Shown here one piece after another: positions 1-5,683 of a stretch of 6,260 bases of DNA. This stretch comes from Anaerolineaceae bacterium (GTDB taxonomy: Bacteria > Chloroflexota > Anaerolineae > JAAYZQ01): positions 1 to 6,260 of the forward strand of contig JAAYZQ010000272.1 of assembly GCA_012514775.1 (NCBI GenBank), in the 5' to 3' direction. The notes under the pieces are model-generated. The model made no database searches. It saw only the letters and a list, made by a program, of their open reading frames with translations, and had not been told where the DNA came from. Within the stretch, counting starts at the first letter, position 1, and every line of letters begins with the position of its first letter. Both the position numbers and the translations under genes were made by a program.

Positions 1-434
1 ATGCCTGGGCCCGCCTGCAGGAGCCCGGCTCGCCCACCGCCGGACAGGTGGGCATCGCCCCGCTACCCGCCTCCTGCCTGGCCGGCCAGAGCCTGGTCCT
101 CTCGGCGAGCAGCATGGTTCCCGAGGAGGCGTTTCGCTTCATGGCCTTCCTGGTGGCCCCCGAGCAGCAGGCCCAGCTCGCCGCGAGTGGCCTCCTGCTG
201 CCCGCCCTGGCAATGCCCTACCAGGATCCGGACACGCTGGCCCAGAATCCCGTCCTGGGCGAGGTGTACCCCACTCTCCTGGCGGCGCGCCCCCGACCGC
301 AGGTCGCCGACTACCCCCGGCTTTCGGAGGCGATTTACACGGAGGTCAATGGCCTGCTGGAGGGCAGCCAGGATCCGGCTGCGACGGCCCGAAACGTGCA
401 GGCTCGCCTGGAGGAGCTCCTGGGAGAGGAGTAG
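1..434 (+). CDS. ABC transporter substrate-binding protein, family 1 sugar type (C-terminal part)
   Basis: This is the last 143 residues of an extracellular solute-binding protein; the first complete codon is at 3-5 and the stop is TAG at 432-434. The N-terminus, signal peptide and start lie outside the window. What is visible matches the C-terminal lobe of SBP family 1 (maltose/trehalose-type) proteins: an early AWARLQEPGSPTAGQVGIAPLP stretch of the 'AGKVGVAPLP' type, then a helix of the 'EAFRFMAFLVAPEQQAQLAA' type, the 'GLLLPAL' turn, a 'PDTLAQNPVLGEVYPTLLAA' segment, then 'RPRPQVADYPRLSEAIYTEVNGLLEG' and a closing amphipathic helix ending LEELLGEE. Such proteins capture a sugar outside the membrane and deliver it to an ABC permease. 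The ligand cannot be told from this fragment. No permease gene follows, so the rest of any transporter operon must lie to the left. Confidence is high for the family and low for the substrate. Confidence 0.85.
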   Translation, partial: AWARLQEPGSPTAGQVGIAPLPASCLAGQSLVLSASSMVPEEAFRFMAFLVAPEQQAQLAASGLLLPALAMPYQDPDTLAQNPVLGEVYPTLLAARPRPQVADYPRLSEAIYTEVNGLLEGSQDPAATARNVQARLEELLGEE

Positions 435-438
435 CCTG

Positions 439-456
439 TCCCGGGCGATCCTGGGA
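439..456 (+). terminator. weak hairpin just after the substrate-binding protein gene
   Basis: TCCCGGG at 439-445 can pair with CCTGGGA at 450-456 (one G-T wobble) around a CGAT loop, five bases past the stop at 434. No T-tract follows, so this is at best a weak or factor-assisted terminator. The stronger hairpin at 494-517 may also stop plus-strand transcription, although its trailing sequence on that strand (TCTATC) is poor in T. Confidence 0.25.
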
Positions 457-488
457 GATAAAGGAGCAGGTTCCGCCACCCGTCCATG

Positions 489-517
489 AAAAAAGGGCGC
501 GGCCGGAGCCGCGCCCT
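489..517 (-). terminator. intrinsic terminator of the eRF1-like gene
   Basis: On the minus strand a perfect 10-bp GC-rich stem (494-503 paired with 508-517, loop 504-507) is followed directly by a run of six T (complement of A489-A494). It begins 16 bases past the stop codon at 533. This is a textbook Rho-independent terminator for the minus-strand gene. It lies between convergent genes and may partly act in both directions. Confidence 0.88.
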
Positions 518-532
518 CTATCACACAGGTGG

Positions 533-1648
533 CTAGTAGCGCAGCAGCGCCCCCACCGACCCGACTTCTTCCAACTTGGCGCTGCCGCGGACGATCTCGA
601 CCTCGATGCCCTGCTCCAGGGCACGGCGGGTCAGGGTATCGACGATGTCTTCGACGGGCTCCATTCGACCGCCGCACAGCGGGCACTCGTCTCGCTCGAC
701 GAGCATCAGGTAACGGCATTCACGGCAGCGATGGCCGGAAGCCGAATAACCGGCCAGAACCAGCAGCGTGCCTGCCCGGTGCTCCTGCAGCGCGGCCAGC
801 GTGTCGGACAGGCCAACCACAGCCCCACTGCCCCGTTTCCAGCCGGCCCACATCTCGTCGACCAGTTCCCGCTCCCGCTCCACCGCCGCCTTCTCGATAA
901 GCTCCATGGAGCGGGCCTGCACATCGCTAACGGGCGCGCCAAGATCGATCACAAAGGTGCCTACCACGGCATCCTGCAACTGCTTGGGCAAGACGTCCAG
1001 CAACTGCCTGACATTGGCTTCGGAGCCACCCACCACCAGCCGGTAACAGCCATTGTGCTGGCAAAACGCCTCCGTTACTTCCGCCACCTCTCGCATATTC
1101 CGCTGGACCGTCACTTCGCCCTTGCGCGCCGTGCGGACGGCCATGCCGCCGCGCATGCCCGCCACGCCGGAGGCACCGCCGTGCTTGCTGCGCCGCACCT
1201 CTTCGCCAAAAATGCCGCTGGCCTCGGCCAGCTCACCAAGCTGGAAGAGGAACATGCGGGCGCCCTCGCTGTCGACCAGGACCACGGCGTAGCGGCCGTA
1301 GGCGTCCAGGACGTCGGTCAGCGGCTTGATGTATGGGCGCGGGGAGACGTAGGCGAGGTTGTGCACAGGCACGGCCAGCCAGTAGCCGCGCCAGAAGTCG
1401 GAATCCTTGCAGGAAAACAGTGCGAGGCCCTTGCCCTGCCGTTCGTATTCGAAATCAAAGTAGCGTTCCATGGCCTGGACGTCCTCGGAGGAAGCCTCGC
1501 CGGCTACCCCCTTTAACAACGAGCGCATGGACAACTTGTGCTGATCACTCGACTGCTGAGAAGGATCCACGTTGAGGTAAAGACTGAGAACGGGGGAGCC
1601 GTCGCTACGAAACTGCACCAATTCGCTCAAATCCTGTTCCGTGAACAC
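533..1648 (-). CDS. eRF1-like (baeRF/Vms1-type) protein with zinc ribbon, putative peptidyl-tRNA hydrolase
   Basis: This 371-residue cytoplasmic protein has the fold order of archaeal/eukaryotic class-1 release factors. An N-terminal domain begins with 'SPVLSLYLNVDP' (18-29) and 'GKGLALFSC' (72-80). A central domain has 'YAVVLVDSEGARMFLFQLGE' (120-139) running into a GGQ-equivalent loop (155-172), a basic helix, and 'RLVVGGSEANV' (203-213). The C-terminal domain carries a Cys4 zinc ribbon (C308, C311, C322, C325) and ends 'VGSVGALLRY', much like the eRF1/aRF1 domain 3 terminus. It resembles the bacterial baeRF proteins, related to Vms1/ANKZF1, which release nascent chains from stalled ribosomes; I believe the closest group is baeRF family 10. 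That activity is inferred here. The loop reads HGGAS...RGGM, with no GGQ glutamine where one would expect it. The start is GTG at 1648, fixed by a perfect AAGGAGG (1654-1660) five bases upstream. It lies 97 bases downstream of htrA on the same strand, with no clear promoter of its own. Confidence 0.82.
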   Translation of the reverse strand: MFTEQDLSELVQFRSDGSPVLSLYLNVDPSQQSSDQHKLSMRSLLKGVAGEASSEDVQAMERYFDFEYERQGKGLALFSCKDSDFWRGYWLAVPVHNLAYVSPRPYIKPLTDVLDAYGRYAVVLVDSEGARMFLFQLGELAEASGIFGEEVRRSKHGGASGVAGMRGGMAVRTARKGEVTVQRNMREVAEVTEAFCQHNGCYRLVVGGSEANVRQLLDVLPKQLQDAVVGTFVIDLGAPVSDVQARSMELIEKAAVERERELVDEMWAGWKRGSGAVVGLSDTLAALQEHRAGTLLVLAGYSASGHRCRECRYLMLVERDECPLCGGRMEPVEDIVDTLTRRALEQGIEVEIVRGSAKLEEVGSVGALLRY

Positions 1649-1653
1649 GTTAT

Positions 1654-1660
1654 CCTCCTT
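1654..1660 (-). promoter_or_regulatory. perfect Shine-Dalgarno site of the eRF1-like gene
   Basis: On the minus strand AAGGAGG stands five bases before GTG at 1648-1646. It decides the start: the codon is GTG, but the site matches the anti-Shine-Dalgarno sequence fully and the protein then begins MFTEQDLSEL, as expected for the family's N-terminus. Confidence 0.85.
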
Positions 1661-1683
1661 GAATAAGATAGGACGCTCACTAA

Positions 1684-1707
1684 CCGGGCATCACAGGCGA
1701 TGCCCGG
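1684..1707 (-). terminator. 9-bp hairpin between htrA and the eRF1-like gene
   Basis: CCGGGCATC (1684-1692) is a perfect inverted repeat of GATGCCCGG (1699-1707), with a 6-base loop. On the minus strand it lies 38 bases after the htrA stop and 35 bases before the next start. No T-run follows, so it may be a leaky terminator, an RNA-processing or stability element, or an operator. It is the second of two tandem hairpins in this gap. Confidence 0.4.
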
Positions 1708-1726
1708 GAACCGTCGGGTCGCTGTT

Positions 1727-1743
1727 GCAGGGGACATCCCTGC
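1727..1743 (-). terminator. 6-bp hairpin immediately after htrA
   Basis: GCAGGG (1727-1732) pairs with CCCTGC (1738-1743) around a 5-base loop, starting two bases past the htrA stop codon (1746-1748). There is no following T-run. It probably protects the 3' end or weakly attenuates read-through together with the hairpin at 1684-1707. Confidence 0.3.
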
Positions 1744-1745
1744 CA

Positions 1746-2903
1746 CTAGCGGTTGTCAGGTCGTTCCTCCAGGACGACGTCGAGATTGAGCCGATCACCG
1801 CCGCGGACGACAGTCAGGGTCACCATATCACCCACGCTGGTGTAGCGGGCGAGGTAATTGATCAGATCGTCAAAACGCCTCACCGGCGCATCGTTAATCG
1901 CCACCAGGATATCGCCCCCCGCCAGCACCGGCCGGCCGCCGACGACCATCTCCCGAGCGCCCCCTTGCACGCCCGCTCTTTCGGCCGGGCTGTTCGGCTC
2001 GACGGTATACACCATAACGCCGGTCTCGACCCCCAGGTCGAGGGCCTCGACGATCTCGGGGGATATCGTCAGGCCCGTCACGCCCACCCAGGGATGGCGA
2101 TACCTGCCGCCGCTTATCAGCTCGGGGATGACCCGTTTGACGACGTTGACCGGGATGGCAAAGCCCACGCCCGAGTTCACGCCACTGACGGAGCGGATGG
2201 CAGTGTTGACGCCAATGACCCGGCCCTGCGAGTCGAGGAGCGGCCCACCCGAGTTCCCGGGGTTGATGGCCGCGTCGGTCTGGATCACCTCGGCGATCTG
2301 AAAGTCGCTGTCGGTGCGCGGCAGGGTACGGCCGAGGGAGCTGATAATGCCCGTGGTGATGGTTCGCTCCAGGCCAAAGGGGTTGCCGATGGCGATGGCC
2401 CGCTGTCCCACGCGGAGCGCGTCCGAATCCCCCAGTTCGGCCACCGTCAGCTCCTCGGCGGGCACGTCGATCTTGAGCACGGCCAGGTCGCTGCCCGGAT
2501 CGGTGCCCAGGATCTCGGCCGGCACCGAGCGCTCGTCGGCCAGGGTGACCAGCAGATTGCGCTCCGCCGTGGCCACGTGGTTGTTGGTCACGACGTGTCC
2601 CTCAGAGTCGACGATAAAGCCGGAGCCGATGCAGGAGCCAAATTGCTGCGCCGCGGTGACGCACACCACGGCCGGGCTCACTCGGGCATAGACGTTGATG
2701 ACCAACAACTCTTCCACGTCCGCGCCGGCGATCATCTCCGGGGGCAGGGGTGTGGGGGTCGAAACGACGACGACCGGCGTTGCCTGAGACGCCGGTCCGG
2801 GGGTGGGCGTTGACAGGCGTGTCGCCAACTCGGATAGGTTGCAGGCCAACCCACTCCAGACCATCAACGCCAATAGGAGCCACAGTCCTATTCTTTTTCT
2901 CAT
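1746..2903 (-). CDS. htrA: HtrA/DegP-type trypsin-like serine protease with one PDZ domain, exported
   Basis: This 385-residue S1C protease acts outside the cytoplasmic membrane on misfolded proteins. Residues 1-20 are a signal peptide (MRKR, then a hydrophobic stretch) ending GLA-C21, which resembles a lipobox although Gly at -3 is not canonical. Residues 31-56 are a Thr/Pro-rich tether. The protease domain (about 68-260) holds the full triad: H109 in 'GHVVTNNHV', D139 in 'DPGSDLAVLKID' and S218 in 'NPGNSGGPLLD', plus 'AIGNPFGLERTITTGIIS' and 'GVGFAIPVNVV'. The PDZ domain spans about 272-380 ('HPWVGVTGL...NSPAERAGV...GGDILVAINDAPV'). The length is usual for one-PDZ HtrA proteins. C81 and C91, just before the active site, could form a disulfide. 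The start is ATG at 2903: it gives a complete signal peptide, and AGGG lies seven bases upstream. A good promoter sits about 80 bases upstream. comEC is transcribed divergently. The family call is near certain; the lipid anchor is inferred. Confidence 0.95.
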   Translation of the reverse strand: MRKRIGLWLLLALMVWSGLACNLSELATRLSTPTPGPASQATPVVVVSTPTPLPPEMIAGADVEELLVINVYARVSPAVVCVTAAQQFGSCIGSGFIVDSEGHVVTNNHVATAERNLLVTLADERSVPAEILGTDPGSDLAVLKIDVPAEELTVAELGDSDALRVGQRAIAIGNPFGLERTITTGIISSLGRTLPRTDSDFQIAEVIQTDAAINPGNSGGPLLDSQGRVIGVNTAIRSVSGVNSGVGFAIPVNVVKRVIPELISGGRYRHPWVGVTGLTISPEIVEALDLGVETGVMVYTVEPNSPAERAGVQGGAREMVVGGRPVLAGGDILVAINDAPVRRFDDLINYLARYTSVGDMVTLTVVRGGDRLNLDVVLEERPDNR

Positions 2904-2934
2904 AAGCAGACCCTATCACCCTCCGGCAAGTATT

Positions 2935-2945
2935 GTCCACTGGAC
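2935..2945. repeat. 11-base palindrome in the htrA leader
   Basis: GTCCA-C-TGGAC is a perfect 5+1+5 palindrome, about 30 bases downstream of the predicted htrA transcription start. It could be a small operator. It is too short-looped to be an RNA hairpin of note. Confidence 0.35.
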
Positions 2946-2981
2946 GGGGGACTGCCAGGATCGGGCCGGGCACCCGCAACT

Positions 2982-3010
2982 ATTGTACCCCGAATTGCCG
3001 AAAAGATCAA
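2982..3010 (-). promoter_or_regulatory. sigma70-type promoter of htrA
   Basis: On the minus strand the -35 box TTGATC (3010-3005) and -10 box TACAAT (2987-2982) are separated by exactly 17 bases. Each box is close to consensus. Transcription would start near 2975, giving a leader of about 72 bases before ATG at 2903. The palindrome at 2935-2945 falls inside this leader. Confidence 0.72.
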
Positions 3011-3024
3011 GTGTGCTGGATCAC

Positions 3025-3034
3025 GCTCGAGGAT
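3025..3034 (+). repeat. direct repeat GCTCGAGGAT, copy 1
   Basis: This 10-base motif, with palindromic core CTCGAG, recurs exactly at 3165-3174, 140 bases away. This copy lies 14 bases upstream of the htrA -35 box. Confidence 0.35.
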
Positions 3035-3071
3035 GCGGCTGTTATATGGACTCTTGACGGCCTCTGGTATC

Positions 3072-3089
3072 GCCGAGCACTGGCTCGGC
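3072..3089. repeat. 7-bp perfect inverted repeat
   Basis: GCCGAGC (3072-3078) and GCTCGGC (3083-3089) form a perfect stem with an ACTG loop. It lies between the divergent promoters, outside both predicted transcripts, so a DNA-level role (operator or cruciform) or an unrecognised small transcript are the options. Confidence 0.45.
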
Positions 3090-3124
3090 AAGCTGCGTGT
3101 AGAGAGAACCGCCGAGCCGGCGAT

Positions 3125-3179
3125 CGGCGATCCCAGGCAACAGGACCGACTTGGCAATAGCCTGGCTCGAGGATCGCCG
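3125..3179. repeat. nested inverted repeat just upstream of the comEC promoter
   Basis: An outer perfect 9-bp repeat, CGGCGATCC (3125-3133) and GGATCGCCG (3171-3179), encloses an inner one, CAGGC (3134-3138) and GCCTG (3160-3164), with an asymmetric 6-base bulge on the right arm. The right arm ends three bases before the comEC -35 box. It overlaps copy 2 of GCTCGAGGAT (3165-3174). It could be an operator, the end of an unseen small transcript, or a cruciform. Confidence 0.45.
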
Positions 3180-3182
3180 TGC

Positions 3183-3211
3183 TTGACGTGCGCGTCGCTC
3201 GCGGTTATAAT
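3183..3211 (+). promoter_or_regulatory. near-consensus sigma70-type promoter of comEC
   Basis: The -35 box TTGACG (3183-3188) and the perfect -10 box TATAAT (3206-3211) are separated by 17 bases. The start would be near A3218, leaving a leader of about 23 bases with the ribosome-binding site GAGGAAG at 3227-3233. Confidence 0.85.
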
Positions 3212-3240
3212 GGCCGCAGGTCCGTCGAGGAAGATGTGCC

Positions 3241-5655
3241 ATGCTGCCTCCATTGCTATACGTCGCCGCGGCCTGGGTGGTTGGCCTGCTCGTGGCCCAC
3301 CATTGGCTGGCTCCCCTGGGGGTGGAGCCGGCCGTCCTGTGGTGTCTCTGCCTTCTTCCCCTGTCCGCCATCCTCCTGTGGCGGGAAGACCGCTCGGCGC
3401 GGTTGGGCTGCTTTTGCGCCCTGGCACTCCTGGCCGCCGGGCTGCGCTACCAGGCGGAAATGCCCCGCACCGATGACCCTGACCAGATCGCCTCTTACGC
3501 CGGCACGTCCGCCGCCGTGGTGGAGGGCGTCGTGGCCGCCTATCCCGACCGGCGCGACAAAACGGCCAGCCTGGTCGTGGACGTGGAGTGCATCGAGGTC
3601 GATGGCGAGCGGCGGCCCGCTGCGGGCCAGCTCCTGGTGTGGGTTGACCCCTACCCCGCCTACGACTATGGCGACCGCCTGCGCCTGGAGGGCGATATCC
3701 TGCCGCCGGCGCCCGTCGAAGATTTTGACTATCGTGCCCACCTGGCCCGCAAAGACATCCACTGCCTCATGAGAAAGGCCGAGGTAGAACGGCTGGCCGC
3801 CGGGCAGGGCTCGCCCTTCTGGGCAGCCCTCCACGGGCTCAAGGACCGGGCGAGGCTGGCCCTGGCCCGGATGATACCCGAGCCGGAGGCCTCGCTACTG
3901 CAGGGCATCGTCCTGGGCCTCAAGGCTGGCATTCCCAAGCTGCTGTACGACGAATACAATGCCACGGGCACCTCGCACATCATTGTCATCAGCGGGAGCA
4001 ACATCAGCCTGGTGGCGCGTCTCTTTGCCCTGAGCTTCGGCCAGCTCCTCGGCAAGCGCCGCGCCTACTGGCTTACCCTGGCGGGCATCGCCCTCTACGT
4101 CCTCCTCGTGGGCGCCGACGCAGCCGTGGTCCGCGCCGGTCTCATGGGCGGCCTGTACGTTACTGCCCGCCACCTGGGGCGCCTGGCCACGGCCCACGTC
4201 TCCCTGGCAGCCTCGGCGGTGATCCTGACGTTCATCGAGCCCCTGGCCCTGTGGGACGCAGGCTTTCAGCTCAGCTTTGCCGCCACCCTGAGCCTCATCC
4301 TCTTCAGCCCGCCCCTGGAGGCGCTGGTGGAGCGCGGCCTGGCCCGCCTGGTCTCCTCCGTTAAGGCTACGGCTGGTATCCTGCGCTTCCTGAACGAGGC
4401 CCTGGTAGCCACCCTGGCCGCGCAGGTTCTGACCCTGCCCGTGGTGGCCTATCACTTTGGCCGGCTGTCCCTCGTCTCGCCCCTGGCGAACCTGCTCATC
4501 CTGCCCGTTCAGCCGCCGATCATGACCCTGGGCGGCCTGGCAGCCCTGGCCGGCACCGTTCCCGTCCTGGAGCCCCTGGCCCGGGTCGTGGCCTGGCTGC
4601 CCTGGCTGTGCCTGGCCTACACCGGCGCCGTCGTCCACGCCCTGGCCGCCTGGCCCCTCGCCTCCCTGGACCTGGGCCACCTCGGCTGGCAGTGGCCGGC
4701 CCTGTACTACACCTTCGTGGCGGCGGTCGCCTGGGCCGCGGGGTCCCGCCGGAGCCAACCCGCTCCCGGCGCTGCAATCGGCGCGGCTTTCCAACGCCAT
4801 GGCAGGGCCCTCCTGGCCCTGGCCCTGGCTGCCGCGGTCCTCTGCGGGCTCGCCCTCGTGCAGTTGCCCGACGGCCGGCTGCACGTCGCCGTTCTCGACG
4901 TCGGCCAGGGCGACGCCATCCTCATCACCACGCCCGCCGGCCGCCAGATCCTGGTCGATGGCGGCCCGAGCCCGGCCGCCCTGGGCGCCGCCCTGGCCCG
5001 CGAGATGCCCTTCTGGGATCGCTCCCTCGACCTCCTCATCCTGACCCACCCCGACAAGGACCACGTCGCCGGCCTGGCGGAAGCCCTGGCCCGCTTTCGC
5101 GTGGGCGGCTGGTTGGACAACGGCCGCGCCTCGGACGAGCCCCTCTACCTCCAGTGCCTGGACGCCCTGGAAGCAGCGGGCGTCCCGCACCAGGTCGTCG
5201 CCGCCGGCGACCGGCTGGACCTGGAGCAGGGCATCGTCTTGCAGGTGCTCCATCCGCCCCGGGGCCGGCTGCCCGCCGCCATCGACGGCGACAACGAGGC
5301 ATCCGTCGTCCTGCGGCTCAACTGGGGCGAGGCCGACTTTCTCCTCACCGGCGACGTGGGCGTCGCGGCCGAGGCCAATCTCCTCGCCTCCGGCCAACCC
5401 CTGGACGCCGACGTGCTCAAGGTGGCCCACCACGGCAGCGGCAGCTCGACGGGCCGCGCCTTCCTGGAGGCCGTCGATCCCCGGTTTGCGGTCATCTCGG
5501 TGGGGCTCAACAACAAGTTCAAGCACCCCGACCCGGGCCTTTTGGACCGGCTGGGGGAGGTGCCGGACCTGGCCGTGCTGCGCACGGATCAGGCGGGCAC
5601 GGTCGAGTTTATCACGGACGGAGAAAGGATCTGGGTGCAGACCCAGAGGCGGTGA
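3241..5655 (+). CDS. comEC: ComEC/Rec2 DNA-uptake channel protein
   Basis: This 804-residue protein matches full-length ComEC, the inner-membrane channel that takes up single-stranded DNA in natural transformation. The N-terminal part (DUF4131 type) has membrane segments at about 5-19, 31-47 and 55-69, then a soluble beta-rich domain to about 160. The Competence domain (about 205-480) has 'LLQGIVLGLKAGIP', the signature 'TGTSHIIVISGSN' (242-254) and many membrane helices. After more helices (to about 550), a metallo-beta-lactamase-like domain shows 'VLDVGQGDAILI' (551-562), the metal motif THPDKDH (602-608), 'LLTGDVG' (701-707), 'VAHHGSGSS' (728-736) and 'KHPDP' (761-765). The MBL residues expected for nuclease activity are present. 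ATG at 3241 is chosen because GAGGAAG ends seven bases before it and the protein begins directly with the first membrane helix. ISGSN replaces the commoner ISGLH. No comEA, comF or pilus gene is adjacent. The family is certain; natural competence of the host is inferred. Confidence 0.95.
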   Translation: MLPPLLYVAAAWVVGLLVAHHWLAPLGVEPAVLWCLCLLPLSAILLWREDRSARLGCFCALALLAAGLRYQAEMPRTDDPDQIASYAGTSAAVVEGVVAAYPDRRDKTASLVVDVECIEVDGERRPAAGQLLVWVDPYPAYDYGDRLRLEGDILPPAPVEDFDYRAHLARKDIHCLMRKAEVERLAAGQGSPFWAALHGLKDRARLALARMIPEPEASLLQGIVLGLKAGIPKLLYDEYNATGTSHIIVISGSNISLVARLFALSFGQLLGKRRAYWLTLAGIALYVLLVGADAAVVRAGLMGGLYVTARHLGRLATAHVSLAASAVILTFIEPLALWDAGFQLSFAATLSLILFSPPLEALVERGLARLVSSVKATAGILRFLNEALVATLAAQVLTLPVVAYHFGRLSLVSPLANLLILPVQPPIMTLGGLAALAGTVPVLEPLARVVAWLPWLCLAYTGAVVHALAAWPLASLDLGHLGWQWPALYYTFVAAVAWAAGSRRSQPAPGAAIGAAFQRHGRALLALALAAAVLCGLALVQLPDGRLHVAVLDVGQGDAILITTPAGRQILVDGGPSPAALGAALAREMPFWDRSLDLLILTHPDKDHVAGLAEALARFRVGGWLDNGRASDEPLYLQCLDALEAAGVPHQVVAAGDRLDLEQGIVLQVLHPPRGRLPAAIDGDNEASVVLRLNWGEADFLLTGDVGVAAEANLLASGQPLDADVLKVAHHGSGSSTGRAFLEAVDPRFAVISVGLNNKFKHPDPGLLDRLGEVPDLAVLRTDQAGTVEFITDGERIWVQTQRR

Positions 5656-5683
5656 AAGACCACACGATCAGTCTATCGCGACT

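Larger units (their letters stand above)
2904..3240. other. divergent htrA/comEC control region
   Basis: This 337-base stretch has no convincing gene. It holds the htrA promoter (minus, -35/-10 at 3010-2982) and the comEC promoter (plus, 3183-3211). Between and around them are: an 11-base palindrome at 2935-2945; the direct repeat GCTCGAGGAT at 3025-3034 and 3165-3174, near each promoter; a 7-bp hairpin at 3072-3089; a 6-bp hairpin at 3110-3129; and a long nested inverted repeat at 3125-3179. The open frames crossing it lack ribosome-binding sites and recognisable protein character. Confidence 0.7.

Noticed and set aside
418..458. Direct repeat TCCTGGGAGA at 418-427 and 449-458
   Set aside because: Short, with one copy inside the coding end of the substrate-binding protein. 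No sign of a mobile element or attachment site, so probably chance.
1..489. A 162-codon plus-strand frame starting at base 1
   Set aside because: It is an Arg/Pro/Ser-rich out-of-frame reading of the substrate-binding protein gene, whose true frame begins at base 3.
486..536. A 16-codon plus-strand mini-frame (ATG AAA AAA ...) after a distant AAAGGAG
   Set aside because: The Shine-Dalgarno-like site is about 18 bases away, and the frame runs straight through the terminator stem of the minus-strand gene, which explains the sequence.
731..1516. A 261-codon plus-strand frame opposite the eRF1-like gene
   Set aside because: It has no ribosome-binding site and a composition typical of a shadow frame. 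The opposite strand shows a coherent family protein with a perfect Shine-Dalgarno site and terminator.
1661..1683. Possible promoter (TATCTT) before the eRF1-like gene on the minus strand
   Set aside because: No matching -35 box at 16-18 bases, and a start from it would fall on the Shine-Dalgarno site.
1641..2813. A 390-codon open frame on the plus strand opposite htrA
   Set aside because: The product is a H/D/G/R-rich shadow typical of antisense frames in GC-rich genes. The minus strand carries an intact HtrA with full triad and PDZ domain.
3033..3476. A plus-strand frame crossing the htrA/comEC intergenic region into comEC
   Set aside because: It overlaps the comEC promoter and the comEC start in another frame, lacks a ribosome site and has no protein-like character.
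3895..5526. A 543-codon open frame on the minus strand inside comEC
   Set aside because: It is antisense to an unmistakable ComEC. Its product is rich in G, Q, A and E with no domain-like pattern, and the GC-rich third positions of comEC explain the lack of stops.
5664..5678. Possible terminator after comEC (CGAT...ATCG)
   Set aside because: The stem is only four base pairs with no T-run; too weak to call.
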